A stretch of DNA of 64,000 nucleotides from assembly GCF_003987855.1 (NCBI RefSeq), contig NZ_RXIZ01000007.1:101648-165647 (forward strand). The letters are read 5' to 3'. Position numbers and translations under genes: made by a program. The stretch comes from Hyphomicrobium sp. GTDB lineage: Bacteria; Pseudomonadota; Alphaproteobacteria; Rhizobiales; Hyphomicrobiaceae. The notes under the pieces were generated by a model, which saw only the letters and a program-made list of their open reading frames with translations, was not told where the DNA came from and ran no database searches. Each line of letters opens with the position of its first letter. Position 1 is the stretch's first letter. Shown here in pieces: positions 23,448 through 33,294 of this stretch.

Positions 23448-24797
23448 TTAATTTTCAGCCGCGTGAAGGGGCAGCGCCGTCATGCCCTCCGCGTCGAGCC
23501 GAGGTGCATCCAACCGGGCAAATGGGGCAAGAGCGGGGGCTGCAATGAATTCCTCGCCCGCCCAAAATGACGGCACGGCACGGGCCGCCCTCGCCGGCGG
23601 CCTGCGGCCGGGCACAAGGCGGGGTGCGATCATTGCATAACCACGTTCGCCGAGGGGCCGCACTGTCACAAAATCGATGCCTCCAGCCGAGACCGTATCT
23701 AGCGAAAAACGTAAGCGAAACCGCCCATCCCACACGCGCGCCTCACCGCGAAAGAGGCGTGTTTCAAGGCCAGTGAGCCGGCCAAGCTCGCGCCAGACGC
23801 GGATGAAGCGCGGCCCTGTCGAGATCATTGCCCCGCCCAGTGTTGCCGTTGATGACACATCGCGTTGCATACGCGCCACCAGATCTTCGATCTCGGACAG
23901 CTGCGCCGCGGGAGTATCGCCCCCGTATCGCCTGACCAGCCTCTCGATGACGCGCTGCCGCAAGAGCGCAGGACCGCTCTTGAATGCTTGGCGCTCCAAG
24001 CACGCGAAAACTTCATGGCCGAAACTCAACCCGAGCGACGAAACGAAGACGTCTTCGGCGTAGGACAGGGCGTCGCGAGCATCACCCAGACGGCGGGCGG
24101 AAGCAGCAATTGCTTTCGACGACAGTCCTGCTGCCTCGAGCTTGGCAAGATGCGATCGCAGACGCGCCCGCTCAAAGCGCAGATCGATGTTCGTCGGATC
24201 CTGGACGGCATCGACGCCGCGCGCCGCTAACGTCGCGATCAGGCGCGCTTTGGGAAAAGCAAGCAACGGACGTACGAGGGCGATTGGTGAGCCTTCGCTC
24301 AACGGGCGCTCAGAAGGCATTCCTGCCAACCCATCGACACCGGCTCCGCGAGCAAGACGCATCGCAAATGTCTCGACCTGATCGTCGCGATGATGCGCTG
24401 TGGCGACCGCGATGCGTTCTCCGCGCGAACCAAGCAGAGTTCGCGCGTGCTGTTCGAGGAGCCGATAGCGAGCCTCGCGCGCCGCCGCCGGCACGCCAAC
24501 CGAGGGCTTCAAGCCAGTCCAGGTCAGGATGACGTGCGGCAAACCAAGTTCGCCCGCCGCGGCAGCCACCATCTCTGCTTCGTGCCGCGAGGTGGGACGG
24601 AGCGCGTGGTCGACGCTCGCGACCGAAACGACAGGTCCTCCTGCTCGTCCGGCGCGCCACTGAGCAACAAGCAGCATCAGCGCCATGCTGTCCGGACCGC
24701 CCGAAACGGCAAGGATCAGATGATCGAAAGCAGCCAAGCGCTCGAACGCTGCCGCAGCTTCGATAGCGGTGATTTGCTCTGGCAAGTCCTGACGCAC
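23448..24797 (-). CDS. tilS: tRNA(Ile)-lysidine synthase
   Basis: LILAVSGGPDSMALMLL PP-loop motif; ATAHHRDDQVETFAMRLARGAGVDGLAGM. Confidence 0.94.
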   Translation of the reverse strand: MRQDLPEQITAIEAAAAFERLAAFDHLILAVSGGPDSMALMLLVAQWRAGRAGGPVVSVASVDHALRPTSRHEAEMVAAAAGELGLPHVILTWTGLKPSVGVPAAAREARYRLLEQHARTLLGSRGERIAVATAHHRDDQVETFAMRLARGAGVDGLAGMPSERPLSEGSPIALVRPLLAFPKARLIATLAARGVDAVQDPTNIDLRFERARLRSHLAKLEAAGLSSKAIAASARRLGDARDALSYAEDVFVSSLGLSFGHEVFACLERQAFKSGPALLRQRVIERLVRRYGGDTPAAQLSEIEDLVARMQRDVSSTATLGGAMISTGPRFIRVWRELGRLTGLETRLFRGEARVWDGRFRLRFSLDTVSAGGIDFVTVRPLGERGYAMIAPRLVPGRRPPARAARAVPSFWAGEEFIAAPALAPFARLDAPRLDAEGMTALPLHAAEN

Positions 24798-24836
24798 GCC
24801 ACGGTTGGCAAGCTCAAACAGAGCCCGCCGCTCCTG

Positions 24837-25883
24837 TTACTGACAACCAACCCGCTGGCGCTCATTTTGCGCGCGGGATCTCACGCTCTGCGGTGCCGTT
24901 GGGAATTTCGAGGCCAGCTCCGCAAATGACGAACAAGCTGCATCTTTTTGCCCAAGCCTGTCGAGTGACATTGCGAGCTTCAGCAGACTGTCAGCCGCTT
25001 TACCGCTCTGCCCGTAATTCTGATAGCCTTTGAGGAAGGCACCGGCTGCTGCCTTGTACTGACCGCGCACGAAATAGGTTTCGCCGAGCCAATACTGTGC
25101 ATTTCCCGATAGCGAGTCATTGGGGAATTTCTTCAGAAAATCGGTAAATGCCGTCTCGGCCGAGCCGTAGTCGCGCTGGAGGAGGTAACCGTACGCCGTC
25201 TCATAGGCTTGCTTGGGATCGCCGCCCGTTTCGGCGCCAGGAGGAAGCGCTGCAGTCGCAACAGGCGCTCCGGGCGCTGCCGCCCCGGCACTTCCGTCAT
25301 TTGCTGGCTGGCCCTGTTTTGGCTGCCCTTGGCTGTTCAAATAACCGCCGATGGCGTCATTCCCGTTGCTCGCTGAAGAAACGGTCGTCGATCCAAATCC
25401 TGGCGCCGACGATTGAGGCGCGCCGGCGCCGCCGTCGGCCGCTGCATCTGTCCCGCCGGAGATTTCGGATTTACGAGACAGGCCGGTGCTACGCAGTTGA
25501 TCCGATAGCTGCTGCACTTGCGCCGACAAGGCGCGCACCTGCGTCTCGAGACTGTCGATGCGCGCGCCATCCGCGCCCCCAGCAGATGGGAACGGAGCGG
25601 CGGCTGCGCCGCCACCACCACCGCCACTTTTCGTTAGAGACTCGAGCGTGCCCACAACGACCTGCATATCGACAAGCTGTTCTTCCAAGGCCTCGACGCG
25701 TGCCTTGAGCGCCGCATCTCCGCCACCCGCGGCGGCAGCGGCGGGGCTGGCCTTGCCCGGCCGCGCTTCATTGGACTGTGCAGCGACAGGAATAGGCGCT
25801 AGCTGCGTCAGGGCGCACGCTGCAGCCAGCACGAGCGTCGCCGACCACACGCCGTTTTGTTTTTTCTCAGCACGCTTGGCCAT
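24837..25883 (-). CDS. cpoB: Tol-Pal system protein CpoB (YbgF)
   Basis: Signal peptide, coiled-coil segment, C-terminal TPR: YETAYGYLLQRDYGSAETAFTDFLKKFPNDSLSGNAQYWLGETYFVRGQYKAAAGAF. Confidence 0.93.
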   Translation of the reverse strand: MAKRAEKKQNGVWSATLVLAAACALTQLAPIPVAAQSNEARPGKASPAAAAAGGGDAALKARVEALEEQLVDMQVVVGTLESLTKSGGGGGGAAAAPFPSAGGADGARIDSLETQVRALSAQVQQLSDQLRSTGLSRKSEISGGTDAAADGGAGAPQSSAPGFGSTTVSSASNGNDAIGGYLNSQGQPKQGQPANDGSAGAAAPGAPVATAALPPGAETGGDPKQAYETAYGYLLQRDYGSAETAFTDFLKKFPNDSLSGNAQYWLGETYFVRGQYKAAAGAFLKGYQNYGQSGKAADSLLKLAMSLDRLGQKDAACSSFAELASKFPTAPQSVRSRAQNERQRVGCQ

Positions 25884-26028
25884 GCCCGCCCTGCCCTTCG
25901 TATTGGAAACCGCTGAAACGCGAACCTTGGAGGCTTCCACCTCACCTCCGGCACAACCTACCCCAGCCGGCCGCGCGCCTCCACCTACGATGGGTCGCAG
26001 TCCCCGTTCAACATCTTGCGCTCTCGCG

Positions 26029-26820
26029 CTACTGCGAAATCTGGTTTTCTGACCCGATCAACCCGCCGGATCGGTCAGTCGTGGTCTGCTTCGTCAGACT
26101 GGGGATCTGCTGACTGGACCGCCATCGAGCATCCGAGTGCCAATAGTTGATCAGCACTTCGACATTGCGATTCTGTGCTTCGCAGAGCGGCCCGTCGCAG
26201 AGCGCCACCCGATCCTGGTTGCCCGCAGCCTTAATCTCTATGCGGCCCGGCTGGAGCCCGGCAGCTATCAGTCGATCCCGGACTGTTTGGGCGCGCTGTA
26301 ATGACAGGTTCCGGACCGCGGCTTCATCGCCCTCGCTGTCCGCTCGTCCGATAACCATGACCGACAGATCAGGGCGTGCATTCAACCAGCGCGCCTGCTG
26401 CTCGATCATGCTGCGCGCCCGCCCGCCCAGCGCAGCGCTGTTTTCGGCAAAGAAGACTCGGTCGCCGACATCGAAGAGAAACGCGCGCCTGTACTCAGCC
26501 GTACGCTCTGCCTCGTCGGCTTTCAGCCGTGCGCGGGAATCGGGGTCGAGTTCACCGCGATCCAGGGCTGCGAGCGCCCGTTTGGCTTTCAGCGCCTCCG
26601 GTGAACCTGGGTAGTCGGAGACGACGCGGTCGAGAAGCCGGCGGCCGGAATCGTCGACATGATCGGACAAAGCATCGAGCCCGTCCTCCAGAAGCTCGGC
26701 GGCCGTCTCATCTTCGGAATCACGCTCCTGTGCGCCAAGATGAGGCGCCAACGCTCCCATCACGGTGAGGACGCTACAAATAATGCCGACCGCTACAAAT
26801 GAAGTCCGCAATTTAAACAT
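26029..26820 (-). CDS. OmpA/Pal-like C-terminal domain protein with N-terminal TPR-like region
   Basis: RVFFAENSAALGGRARSMIEQQARWLNARPDLSVMVIGRADSEGDEAAVRNLSLQRAQTVRDRLIAAGLQPGRIEIKAAGNQ. Confidence 0.82.
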   Translation of the reverse strand: MFKLRTSFVAVGIICSVLTVMGALAPHLGAQERDSEDETAAELLEDGLDALSDHVDDSGRRLLDRVVSDYPGSPEALKAKRALAALDRGELDPDSRARLKADEAERTAEYRRAFLFDVGDRVFFAENSAALGGRARSMIEQQARWLNARPDLSVMVIGRADSEGDEAAVRNLSLQRAQTVRDRLIAAGLQPGRIEIKAAGNQDRVALCDGPLCEAQNRNVEVLINYWHSDARWRSSQQIPSLTKQTTTDRSGGLIGSENQISQ

Positions 26821-26923
26821 CGAGTACGGCGCCGCATGAATTACACAACGCCGTTATGCTCGGCCAATTAGGCCAAACTTTGCTGAATTGAGATTAGGTT
26901 AAGGCTTCGCGAACGTGTTGCAA

Positions 26924-26954
26924 ATTTGAGCCAACTTCGCGAGTTGGCTCAAAT
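26924..26954. repeat. 13-bp perfect inverted repeat just downstream of pal
   Basis: ATTTGAGCCAACT-tcgcg-AGTTGGCTCAAAT, 21 bp past the pal stop; no long T-tract. Confidence 0.8.
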
Positions 26955-26975
26955 CTGGCGAAACATTGCGCCCGC

Positions 26976-27488
26976 CTATCGCTGGCTGACGACGCCGCCG
27001 CTGTTGAGCACGGTCTGCGCGCGTCGATTCTGCGACCAGCACGAGATGTCGTTGCAGACAGCCACCGGGCGTTCCTTGCCGTACGAAATCGTCCGAATGC
27101 GCGCGCCGTTGATTCCGTGCTGAGACAAGAAATTCCGCACCGTCGTGGCGCGTCGGGCGCCAAGCGCAATGTTGTATTCCCGCGTGCCGCGTTCGTCCGC
27201 GTGACCCTCGATCGTAATCGTGTACTGCGGATACTGCTGCAGCCACTGCGATTGCTTCGTGAGCGTCTGTTGCGCTTCCGGCGTGAGGTCCACCGAGTCG
27301 GTCGAGAAGTAGACGATGTCGCCGACATTCTGAGTGAAGTCGCGCTGCGAACCCGGTGTCGCGTTGCCGTACTTGCTGCTGAGCGCATCCGGCTGCATGT
27401 CCTTGTTTGCGCATGCAGCGAGCGTCACCGCAAGAACCGAAACGGCGGCAAGGCGCAGACCTAAGCTCCGCGCGAACGTGGCCATCAT
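26976..27488 (-). CDS. pal: Peptidoglycan-associated lipoprotein
   Basis: Lipobox LAVTLAAC; VYFSTDSVDLTPEAQQTL ... TIEGHADERGTREYNIALGARRATTVRNFL ... SYGKERP. Confidence 0.96.
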   Translation of the reverse strand: MMATFARSLGLRLAAVSVLAVTLAACANKDMQPDALSSKYGNATPGSQRDFTQNVGDIVYFSTDSVDLTPEAQQTLTKQSQWLQQYPQYTITIEGHADERGTREYNIALGARRATTVRNFLSQHGINGARIRTISYGKERPVAVCNDISCWSQNRRAQTVLNSGGVVSQR

Positions 27489-27951
27489 TTCGCTAATCCC
27501 TTCGTATCGATCTCGTCTCTTGCACGAGTCGCATCGCGAATCTTCCGCCAAGAGAAACGGTTTGTCCCTTGTGCCGATAACCGAGCGTTCGGCCCAAAAT
27601 ATGGCCGATTCCACGGAGGGAGCCCCATCTCACTCGCGATACGTTCGTACGATCCGGGAACCCCGCAGCACGCCTCTGCCCGAAACTTCTATCATCGGGA
27701 TTCAAGGTGTGTGTGCGACTAATTTGAATTACGAGCACTTTTCTACGCGGTTTTCCCCGAGTTCCTCGGGCTCACTGAGGATCAACTTGACCCGAAACTC
27801 TTAATCATTCGGTAACGCACTCGAAAATCGAATCGATCGTGCGTGTGAGATGCCCCAAAAAAGCTCAAGACCGAGATGATGGCACGAAATGCCAACAACT
27901 CGGCCTTGAAGATTGGGATGAAAAACGCAGTACTAAGAAGTCAGGGTGCGC

Positions 27952-28077
27952 TTAGCGCGCAACCTGCTCCGAAGCGACGGGCCCGCCGAGTTTCAGCGGC
28001 GTATGTTCTGCTTCACGACGGCAAGCGCCGAGAGCAACAGCAGCCAAAACGGCAGCGAGTACGATTGCGTTCTTCAT
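27952..28077 (-). CDS. Tiny predicted lipoprotein A (41 aa)
   Basis: MKNAIVLAAVLAAVALGACRREAEHTPLKLGGPVASEQVAR*; lipobox-like ALGAC; AAGGAG ribosome-binding site upstream of ATG. Below the ORF-track cutoff. Confidence 0.78.
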   Translation of the reverse strand: MKNAIVLAAVLAAVALGACRREAEHTPLKLGGPVASEQVAR

Positions 28078-28113
28078 TGTAGTCTCCTTTGAGGTCTAGA
28101 TTACGCGCTAAAA

Positions 28114-28254
28114 TTAGCGAGCAACCGAGTCGCTAGCGGTCGGGCCGCCGAGCTTCAAAGGCGTATGCTCAGCTTCGCGACGGCAAGCGCCGAGAGCGAC
28201 AGCCGCAACAACTGCTGACAAAAGGATCAGCCCCTTCACACCCTGCATGGTCAT
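28114..28254 (-). CDS. Tiny predicted lipoprotein B (46 aa), tandem paralogue of A
   Basis: MTMQGVKGLILLSAVVAAVALGACRREAEHTPLKLGGPTASDSVAR*; AGGAG upstream of ATG; shares VALGACRREAEHTPLKLGGP with the neighbouring ORF, with synonymous differences. Confidence 0.78.
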   Translation of the reverse strand: MTMQGVKGLILLSAVVAAVALGACRREAEHTPLKLGGPTASDSVAR

Positions 28255-28401
28255 ATCTCCTGATACGATTCCGGCAAAAGCCGTACTCTGGGGTACCGGG
28301 AGGGCGCTCCCCGATCAAGAACGCAGGCGCTAAATCCCAAGTTTTCCAACCCTATAGATGCGAAAATGCAACGGGCGAGAGTGGGCAAAAGTCAACACTT
28401 T

Positions 28402-28425
28402 TTGGCGCTCCGTTAAGAGCGCCAA
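28402..28425. repeat. 9-bp inverted repeat downstream of tolB
   Basis: TTGGCGCTC-cgttaa-GAGCGCCAA, about 80 bp past the tolB stop, upstream of the tiny lipoprotein genes. Confidence 0.65.
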
Positions 28426-28504
28426 CGCACTGATTTCGCTCGCACTTACGTTTCGAGCCGAAGTCATCGTTAATATCTTGGGCAGCGCGTTCGTGAAGGA
28501 TTTC

Positions 28505-29845
28505 TTAATTGAGGAGGGGTGACCAAGCCGGGTCCGATGCGAAGGACGGGGTGTCGACCTTTCGCTCGTTGTAGCCGGTGATGTCGACTGAGAAGATTCG
28601 AGCCCCTCCCGCCTCGCCGTTGCTGAGATCACGGAAGAACATGAGCACTCGACCGTTGGGGGCCCAGGTCGGCCCTTCGTTATGGAAGCCCTCGGTCAGC
28701 GTCCGCTCGCCGGAGCCGTCCGGTTTCATCACGCCGATGATGAACTGGCCCCCGGCCTGACGGGTAAAGGCGATGTAGTCGCCGCGCGGCGACCAGACGG
28801 GGGTCGAATAGCTGCCGTCCCCCTGGGAGATCGGATGCGGGTTCGAGCCGTCCGCGTTCATCACCCATAGCTGCTGGCGGCCGCCGCGATCGCTTTCAAA
28901 GACTATCTGGCTTCCGTCCGGTGAATAGCTGGGGCTGGTGTCGATCCCGTTCGACTGGGTCAAGCGGCGGGGCTGCCTGGAACGAAGATCCATTTCGTAG
29001 ATGTCGGACCCGCCGTCCGGCCGGCCAAGGCTCATGATGATCCGCTGACCATCGGGGGAAAATCGTGGCGCGAACGTCATGTTCGGGAAATCACCGACGA
29101 TCTCGCGCTTGCCCGTCTCGAGGTTCATGATGAAGACCCTCGGCTGGTCGCTCGTGTACGACATGTAGGTGATTTCCTGGTTCGTCGGCGAGAACCGGGG
29201 CGTCAGCACGAGTTCGTTGCCCTGGGTGAGAAGGCGAACGTTGGCGCCGTCCTGGTCCATGATCGCCAAGCGCTTCACGCGCCGCTCCTTGGGACCTGTC
29301 TCGTCGACGAACACGATGCGGGTATCGAAGTAGCCCTTTTCGCCGGTTAGGCGCTCGTAGACGCTGTCGGCGATCATATGCCCGATCCGGCGCCAATTGC
29401 GCGAGGCCGTCGAGAACCGCTGACCGGTGAGCTGCTTTCCGCCCGCAACGTCCCAGACGCGAAATTCTGCGCCGACACGGCCGTCGCCGCTGTTCACGAC
29501 CCGGCCAACGACTAGAGCGTCGGCTTGTATCGATCTCCAGTCACCGAACCGGGGCAGAGCGTTGACGTCGCGCACCTGTTCCAGGAATGACGCGTGATCC
29601 AGCGGCCTGAAAAGGCCGGAGCGTTCTAAGTCCGCTTCCACTACGCCAGAAATCTGCTGCGCGAGTTGCTGATCGTCACCGAGAAAGGTTGGGATCGCAA
29701 TCGGGATTGGCGCGATGGTGCCTTCGGTCTGCGTGCCCTTTAGCTGGGCCATAGCCGGCGTTGAGAGCCCCGGAACGAACCAGATCCCCGCGGCGGCGAG
29801 GGCAGCAATGGACAACAGCCGTTTCAGGCGGACTTTCAAGGTCAT
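28505..29845 (-). CDS. tolB: Tol-Pal system translocation protein TolB
   Basis: Signal peptide and WD40-like PD40 repeats ([32 protein letters not shown]..., [28 protein letters not shown]). Confidence 0.97.
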   Translation of the reverse strand: MTLKVRLKRLLSIAALAAAGIWFVPGLSTPAMAQLKGTQTEGTIAPIPIAIPTFLGDDQQLAQQISGVVEADLERSGLFRPLDHASFLEQVRDVNALPRFGDWRSIQADALVVGRVVNSGDGRVGAEFRVWDVAGGKQLTGQRFSTASRNWRRIGHMIADSVYERLTGEKGYFDTRIVFVDETGPKERRVKRLAIMDQDGANVRLLTQGNELVLTPRFSPTNQEITYMSYTSDQPRVFIMNLETGKREIVGDFPNMTFAPRFSPDGQRIIMSLGRPDGGSDIYEMDLRSRQPRRLTQSNGIDTSPSYSPDGSQIVFESDRGGRQQLWVMNADGSNPHPISQGDGSYSTPVWSPRGDYIAFTRQAGGQFIIGVMKPDGSGERTLTEGFHNEGPTWAPNGRVLMFFRDLSNGEAGGARIFSVDITGYNERKVDTPSFASDPAWSPLLN

Positions 29846-29928
29846 GAAGGCTCTCTCATGCGTTCCGTCGGCGTCGGGGTAGAGGTTGTGACTTCGCTTC
29901 GCGGTCGATTGAAGCATCTTTTAGGCGA

Positions 29929-31107
29929 TTACAACATTTGTCGCGGATCGAAAGTCCAGTCGATGACCTTCCAGCCACCTTCATATTTGTCAGGCGGCAG
30001 ATGGAATGGGGAGCACATGCGCACGGCTCGCAGGGCGGCTTCCGCGTAAACCTGTCCGGCCGTCGTGTTTGGCGCAGACGTTACCCGCGGATCGGAGGCC
30101 AGCGACCCGTCCGGGTTGAGTTCCCAATGGAGTTCAACGACAGGGACTTCATCGCCGCCGCCCGTTCCAGGTGGGCGCCAGCAGCCGTTGAGTTGCGATT
30201 TGAGCATACCTTTGAGCAAGTCCTGCTCGCGCGCCGAAAGCACAGTGTCCGTGCCGGTCGCAACGCCCGCTTCCTTACCCGTATCGAACGCGTCCGACTT
30301 TGAGCCGGACGCCTGCTGACCCTTCTTCCGCTTATCCTTGTCGAGCAACGCCTTGGGCGTTGCATCATCCGGCGACTTTTCGAGCAAAGACGCGATCTTG
30401 CTAGGATCGAACTGCTTCTTTGCAGCCTCGGCTTTCTTCTTCGCCTCTTCCTGCTTTTTCTTCTTGAGTTCAGCCGCCTTCTTTTTCTTTTCTTCCTCGA
30501 GCTTCTTTTTCTTCGCTTCGGCTTCCGCCTTCTTCTTTGCCTCTTCTGCGGCCTTCTTCTTGGCTTCCACCTCCGCCTGCTTCTTGGCTTCCTCGTCGGC
30601 CTTCTTTTTTGCTTCTTCAGCCTTCTGACGTTCTTCCTCTGCCTTCTTTTCTTCCGGCGTCGGACCGGGCTGCGGCTCAGGCGGAGGCGGAGTGGGCGCG
30701 GGAGGCGGCGTTTCCTCGATCTTCTTCGCTATCGGATCGGATTTCGGAGTCTCGGCCGGCGGCGGCGATGGCGGAGGTTCGGTAGCCTCCGGCGGCTGCG
30801 GTTCGGGCGGGGGCTCAGCCTTGGCCACCTGCTCTTCGGCGGGCGGTGGCGGTGGCGGCGGCGCGTTGGCAGGCTTCGGGGTGTCGTTCTTGTTTTCGTC
30901 GAGCGTCGGCTTGTCGTTCGACTTGGTATCGAGGTGCTTGGCGTCTTCGCTTCCCTGCTTGAGCCGCAGAAACTCAGAAGGCGTGATGAGTTCAGCCGAA
31001 ATCGCGGGCGTATCCGGCGTCAGCGGAGGCGCTGAATGCATGGACAGCAGCGCCCACCCAAGAAGCGAGGCGTGAAGAAGAATGGACAGAAAAAGTCCGA
31101 AGGGCAC
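29929..31107 (-). CDS. tolA: TolA-like cell envelope protein
   Basis: N-terminal TM, long Pro-rich then Lys/Ala/Glu-rich helical region, C-terminal TonB/TolA-like domain; lies between tolR and tolB. Confidence 0.9.
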   Translation of the reverse strand: MPFGLFLSILLHASLLGWALLSMHSAPPLTPDTPAISAELITPSEFLRLKQGSEDAKHLDTKSNDKPTLDENKNDTPKPANAPPPPPPPAEEQVAKAEPPPEPQPPEATEPPPSPPPAETPKSDPIAKKIEETPPPAPTPPPPEPQPGPTPEEKKAEEERQKAEEAKKKADEEAKKQAEVEAKKKAAEEAKKKAEAEAKKKKLEEEKKKKAAELKKKKQEEAKKKAEAAKKQFDPSKIASLLEKSPDDATPKALLDKDKRKKGQQASGSKSDAFDTGKEAGVATGTDTVLSAREQDLLKGMLKSQLNGCWRPPGTGGGDEVPVVELHWELNPDGSLASDPRVTSAPNTTAGQVYAEAALRAVRMCSPFHLPPDKYEGGWKVIDWTFDPRQML

Positions 31108-31274
31108 GGCTCAGCACCCATGATCAACAGAAGGCGGCACGTCCGTCCGCCGAAACTTGCACCAGCTCGGAGAAAGCGCACCCGCACAAGCCAAGCCTCG
31201 CGACGAACCGGTCTTCGAAGAGCGCTGAAGCGCGTCCATGTTCGTCATTTGCGTGGTCCCTTAGCGTTCGAGCG

Positions 31275-31727
31275 CTAGGTGCCTCCCTTCTCTCCATTCA
31301 GAACGAAGGACAGCTTCTTGAATCCACCCTGGTTGATGCGGCTCATGACCTCCATCACCGTTCCGTAGTTCACACCCTTGTCGCCGCGCACGAAGATCGT
31401 CTCGTCGTAGCCGTTTCCGGCGATGGCTTTGAGTTTCGTCGCCAGTTCATCCAGTTGAACCTGCGTGTCTCCGATGTATACGTCGCCGTTGGCCTTGACC
31501 GTCACTGCAAGCGGATCCTTTTTCGGCGTCGGTATTTCCTGCCCTTTTGATTCCGGCAGGTTGACGTCGATGCCCGTCTGCAGAAGAGGCGCCGCCACCA
31601 TGAAGATGATGAGGAGCACGAGCATCACGTCGACCATCGGGGTGACGTTGATCTCGCTCATCGGCATATGCTTGCCGCGTCGCCGGCCTCGACCGCCGCC
31701 ACCGCCAGCCTTGACGCTCATACCCAT
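31275..31727 (-). CDS. tolR: TolR biopolymer transport protein
   Basis: MSEINVTPMVDVMLVLLIIFMVAAPLLQTGIDVNLPES. Confidence 0.97.
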   Translation of the reverse strand: MGMSVKAGGGGGRGRRRGKHMPMSEINVTPMVDVMLVLLIIFMVAAPLLQTGIDVNLPESKGQEIPTPKKDPLAVTVKANGDVYIGDTQVQLDELATKLKAIAGNGYDETIFVRGDKGVNYGTVMEVMSRINQGGFKKLSFVLNGEKGGT

Positions 31728-31731
31728 CGGC

Positions 31732-32460
<729 letters not shown>

Positions 32461-32802
32461 GTCGAAAAACTGCGATACCCGAGCACTGCTGCCCGGGCCG
32501 TGAAATTCCGGCTGCATTGGGACGCGCGGGATGCGAGCCCGATGAAGAAAGCGTCTGACGGCGTTATGTCGTCCACCCCGGCAACAAGCGCCCCCGCCAT
32601 CTGCACGTTGGGTTTAGAGCTTTTGCCGCCCAATATGACCAAACGAGGGCTTACTACATCCCTCGGCAACGACGCATCTTTGTGTTTATCCACGAAAAAC
32701 GCGGGCGTTGGCCTCTCCGGGAGCCATGACGGCAGGCCCCGCCCCTGTCAATCGGCGATCGGACGCAATCTTCAGCGCGAGGACAGATAAAGCCGCATCC
32801 CC

Positions 32803-33294
32803 TTAGCGGGTCAGATCTTTCGCACTTTCAGCGTGCGCCTGAAAGGCTTCGCGCACGGCGGTGCTGAGGCGAAGAGGCTTACCGGAAATCGATATCAGAA
32901 CGACAATGACGTCGGCGGTGACGAGCCGAACGCCGTCGCGACTGATTGTCTGCTCGAGCGTAACGCTTGCGCCGCCAAGTTCCTTGACGCGCGTCTCCAC
33001 CTCTAGAAGATCGTCCATCCGGCCTGGCCGGGCAAAATCGAAAGTCATACGGCGGACCACGAACGCCGCCGGTTCGCTGCTGTCGGTTCCGTCGATCAGA
33101 CGACGGGCATCTGTCCCGAGGAGCCGCAAGAAGTCCGTCCGGCCGCGCTCAGCGTACCGCACGAACGACGCATGATAGACGACCCCACCGGCGTCCGTGT
33201 CCTCGAAATAGACGCGCACGGGAAGGATGTGCCGCTGCCCATCGGCATCCCGAACGATGCGGCCTGCGAGATCCGGCCATTGCTGCGCGCTCAA
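32803..33294 (-). CDS. ybgC: Tol-Pal associated acyl-CoA thioesterase
   Basis: VRVYFEDTDAGGVVYHASFVRYAERGRTDFLRLLG hotdog thioesterase motif. Confidence 0.95.
   Translation of the reverse strand: MSAQQWPDLAGRIVRDADGQRHILPVRVYFEDTDAGGVVYHASFVRYAERGRTDFLRLLGTDARRLIDGTDSSEPAAFVVRRMTFDFARPGRMDDLLEVETRVKELGGASVTLEQTISRDGVRLVTADVIVVLISISGKPLRLSTAVREAFQAHAESAKDLTR

Noticed and set aside
27493-27738. 81-aa minus-strand ORF upstream of pal
   Set aside because: Arg-rich, no clear ribosome-binding site or motif; overlaps the pal leader region.
27952-28254. Entericidin A/B identity for the tiny lipoproteins
   Set aside because: Tandem layout is similar, but the mature sequences lack the entericidin CNTxxGxGxDxxxxG-type pattern.
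30338-30628. Phe/Ala/Ser-repeat ORF (FFFASSAFFFASS...)
   Set aside because: Antisense of the Lys/Ala/Glu-rich TolA helix; not a real low-complexity protein.
30400-30660. Short-period repeat resembling a tandem repeat array
   Set aside because: Explained by codon-level repetition in the TolA KKAEEAKKK helix; not a CRISPR or satellite.
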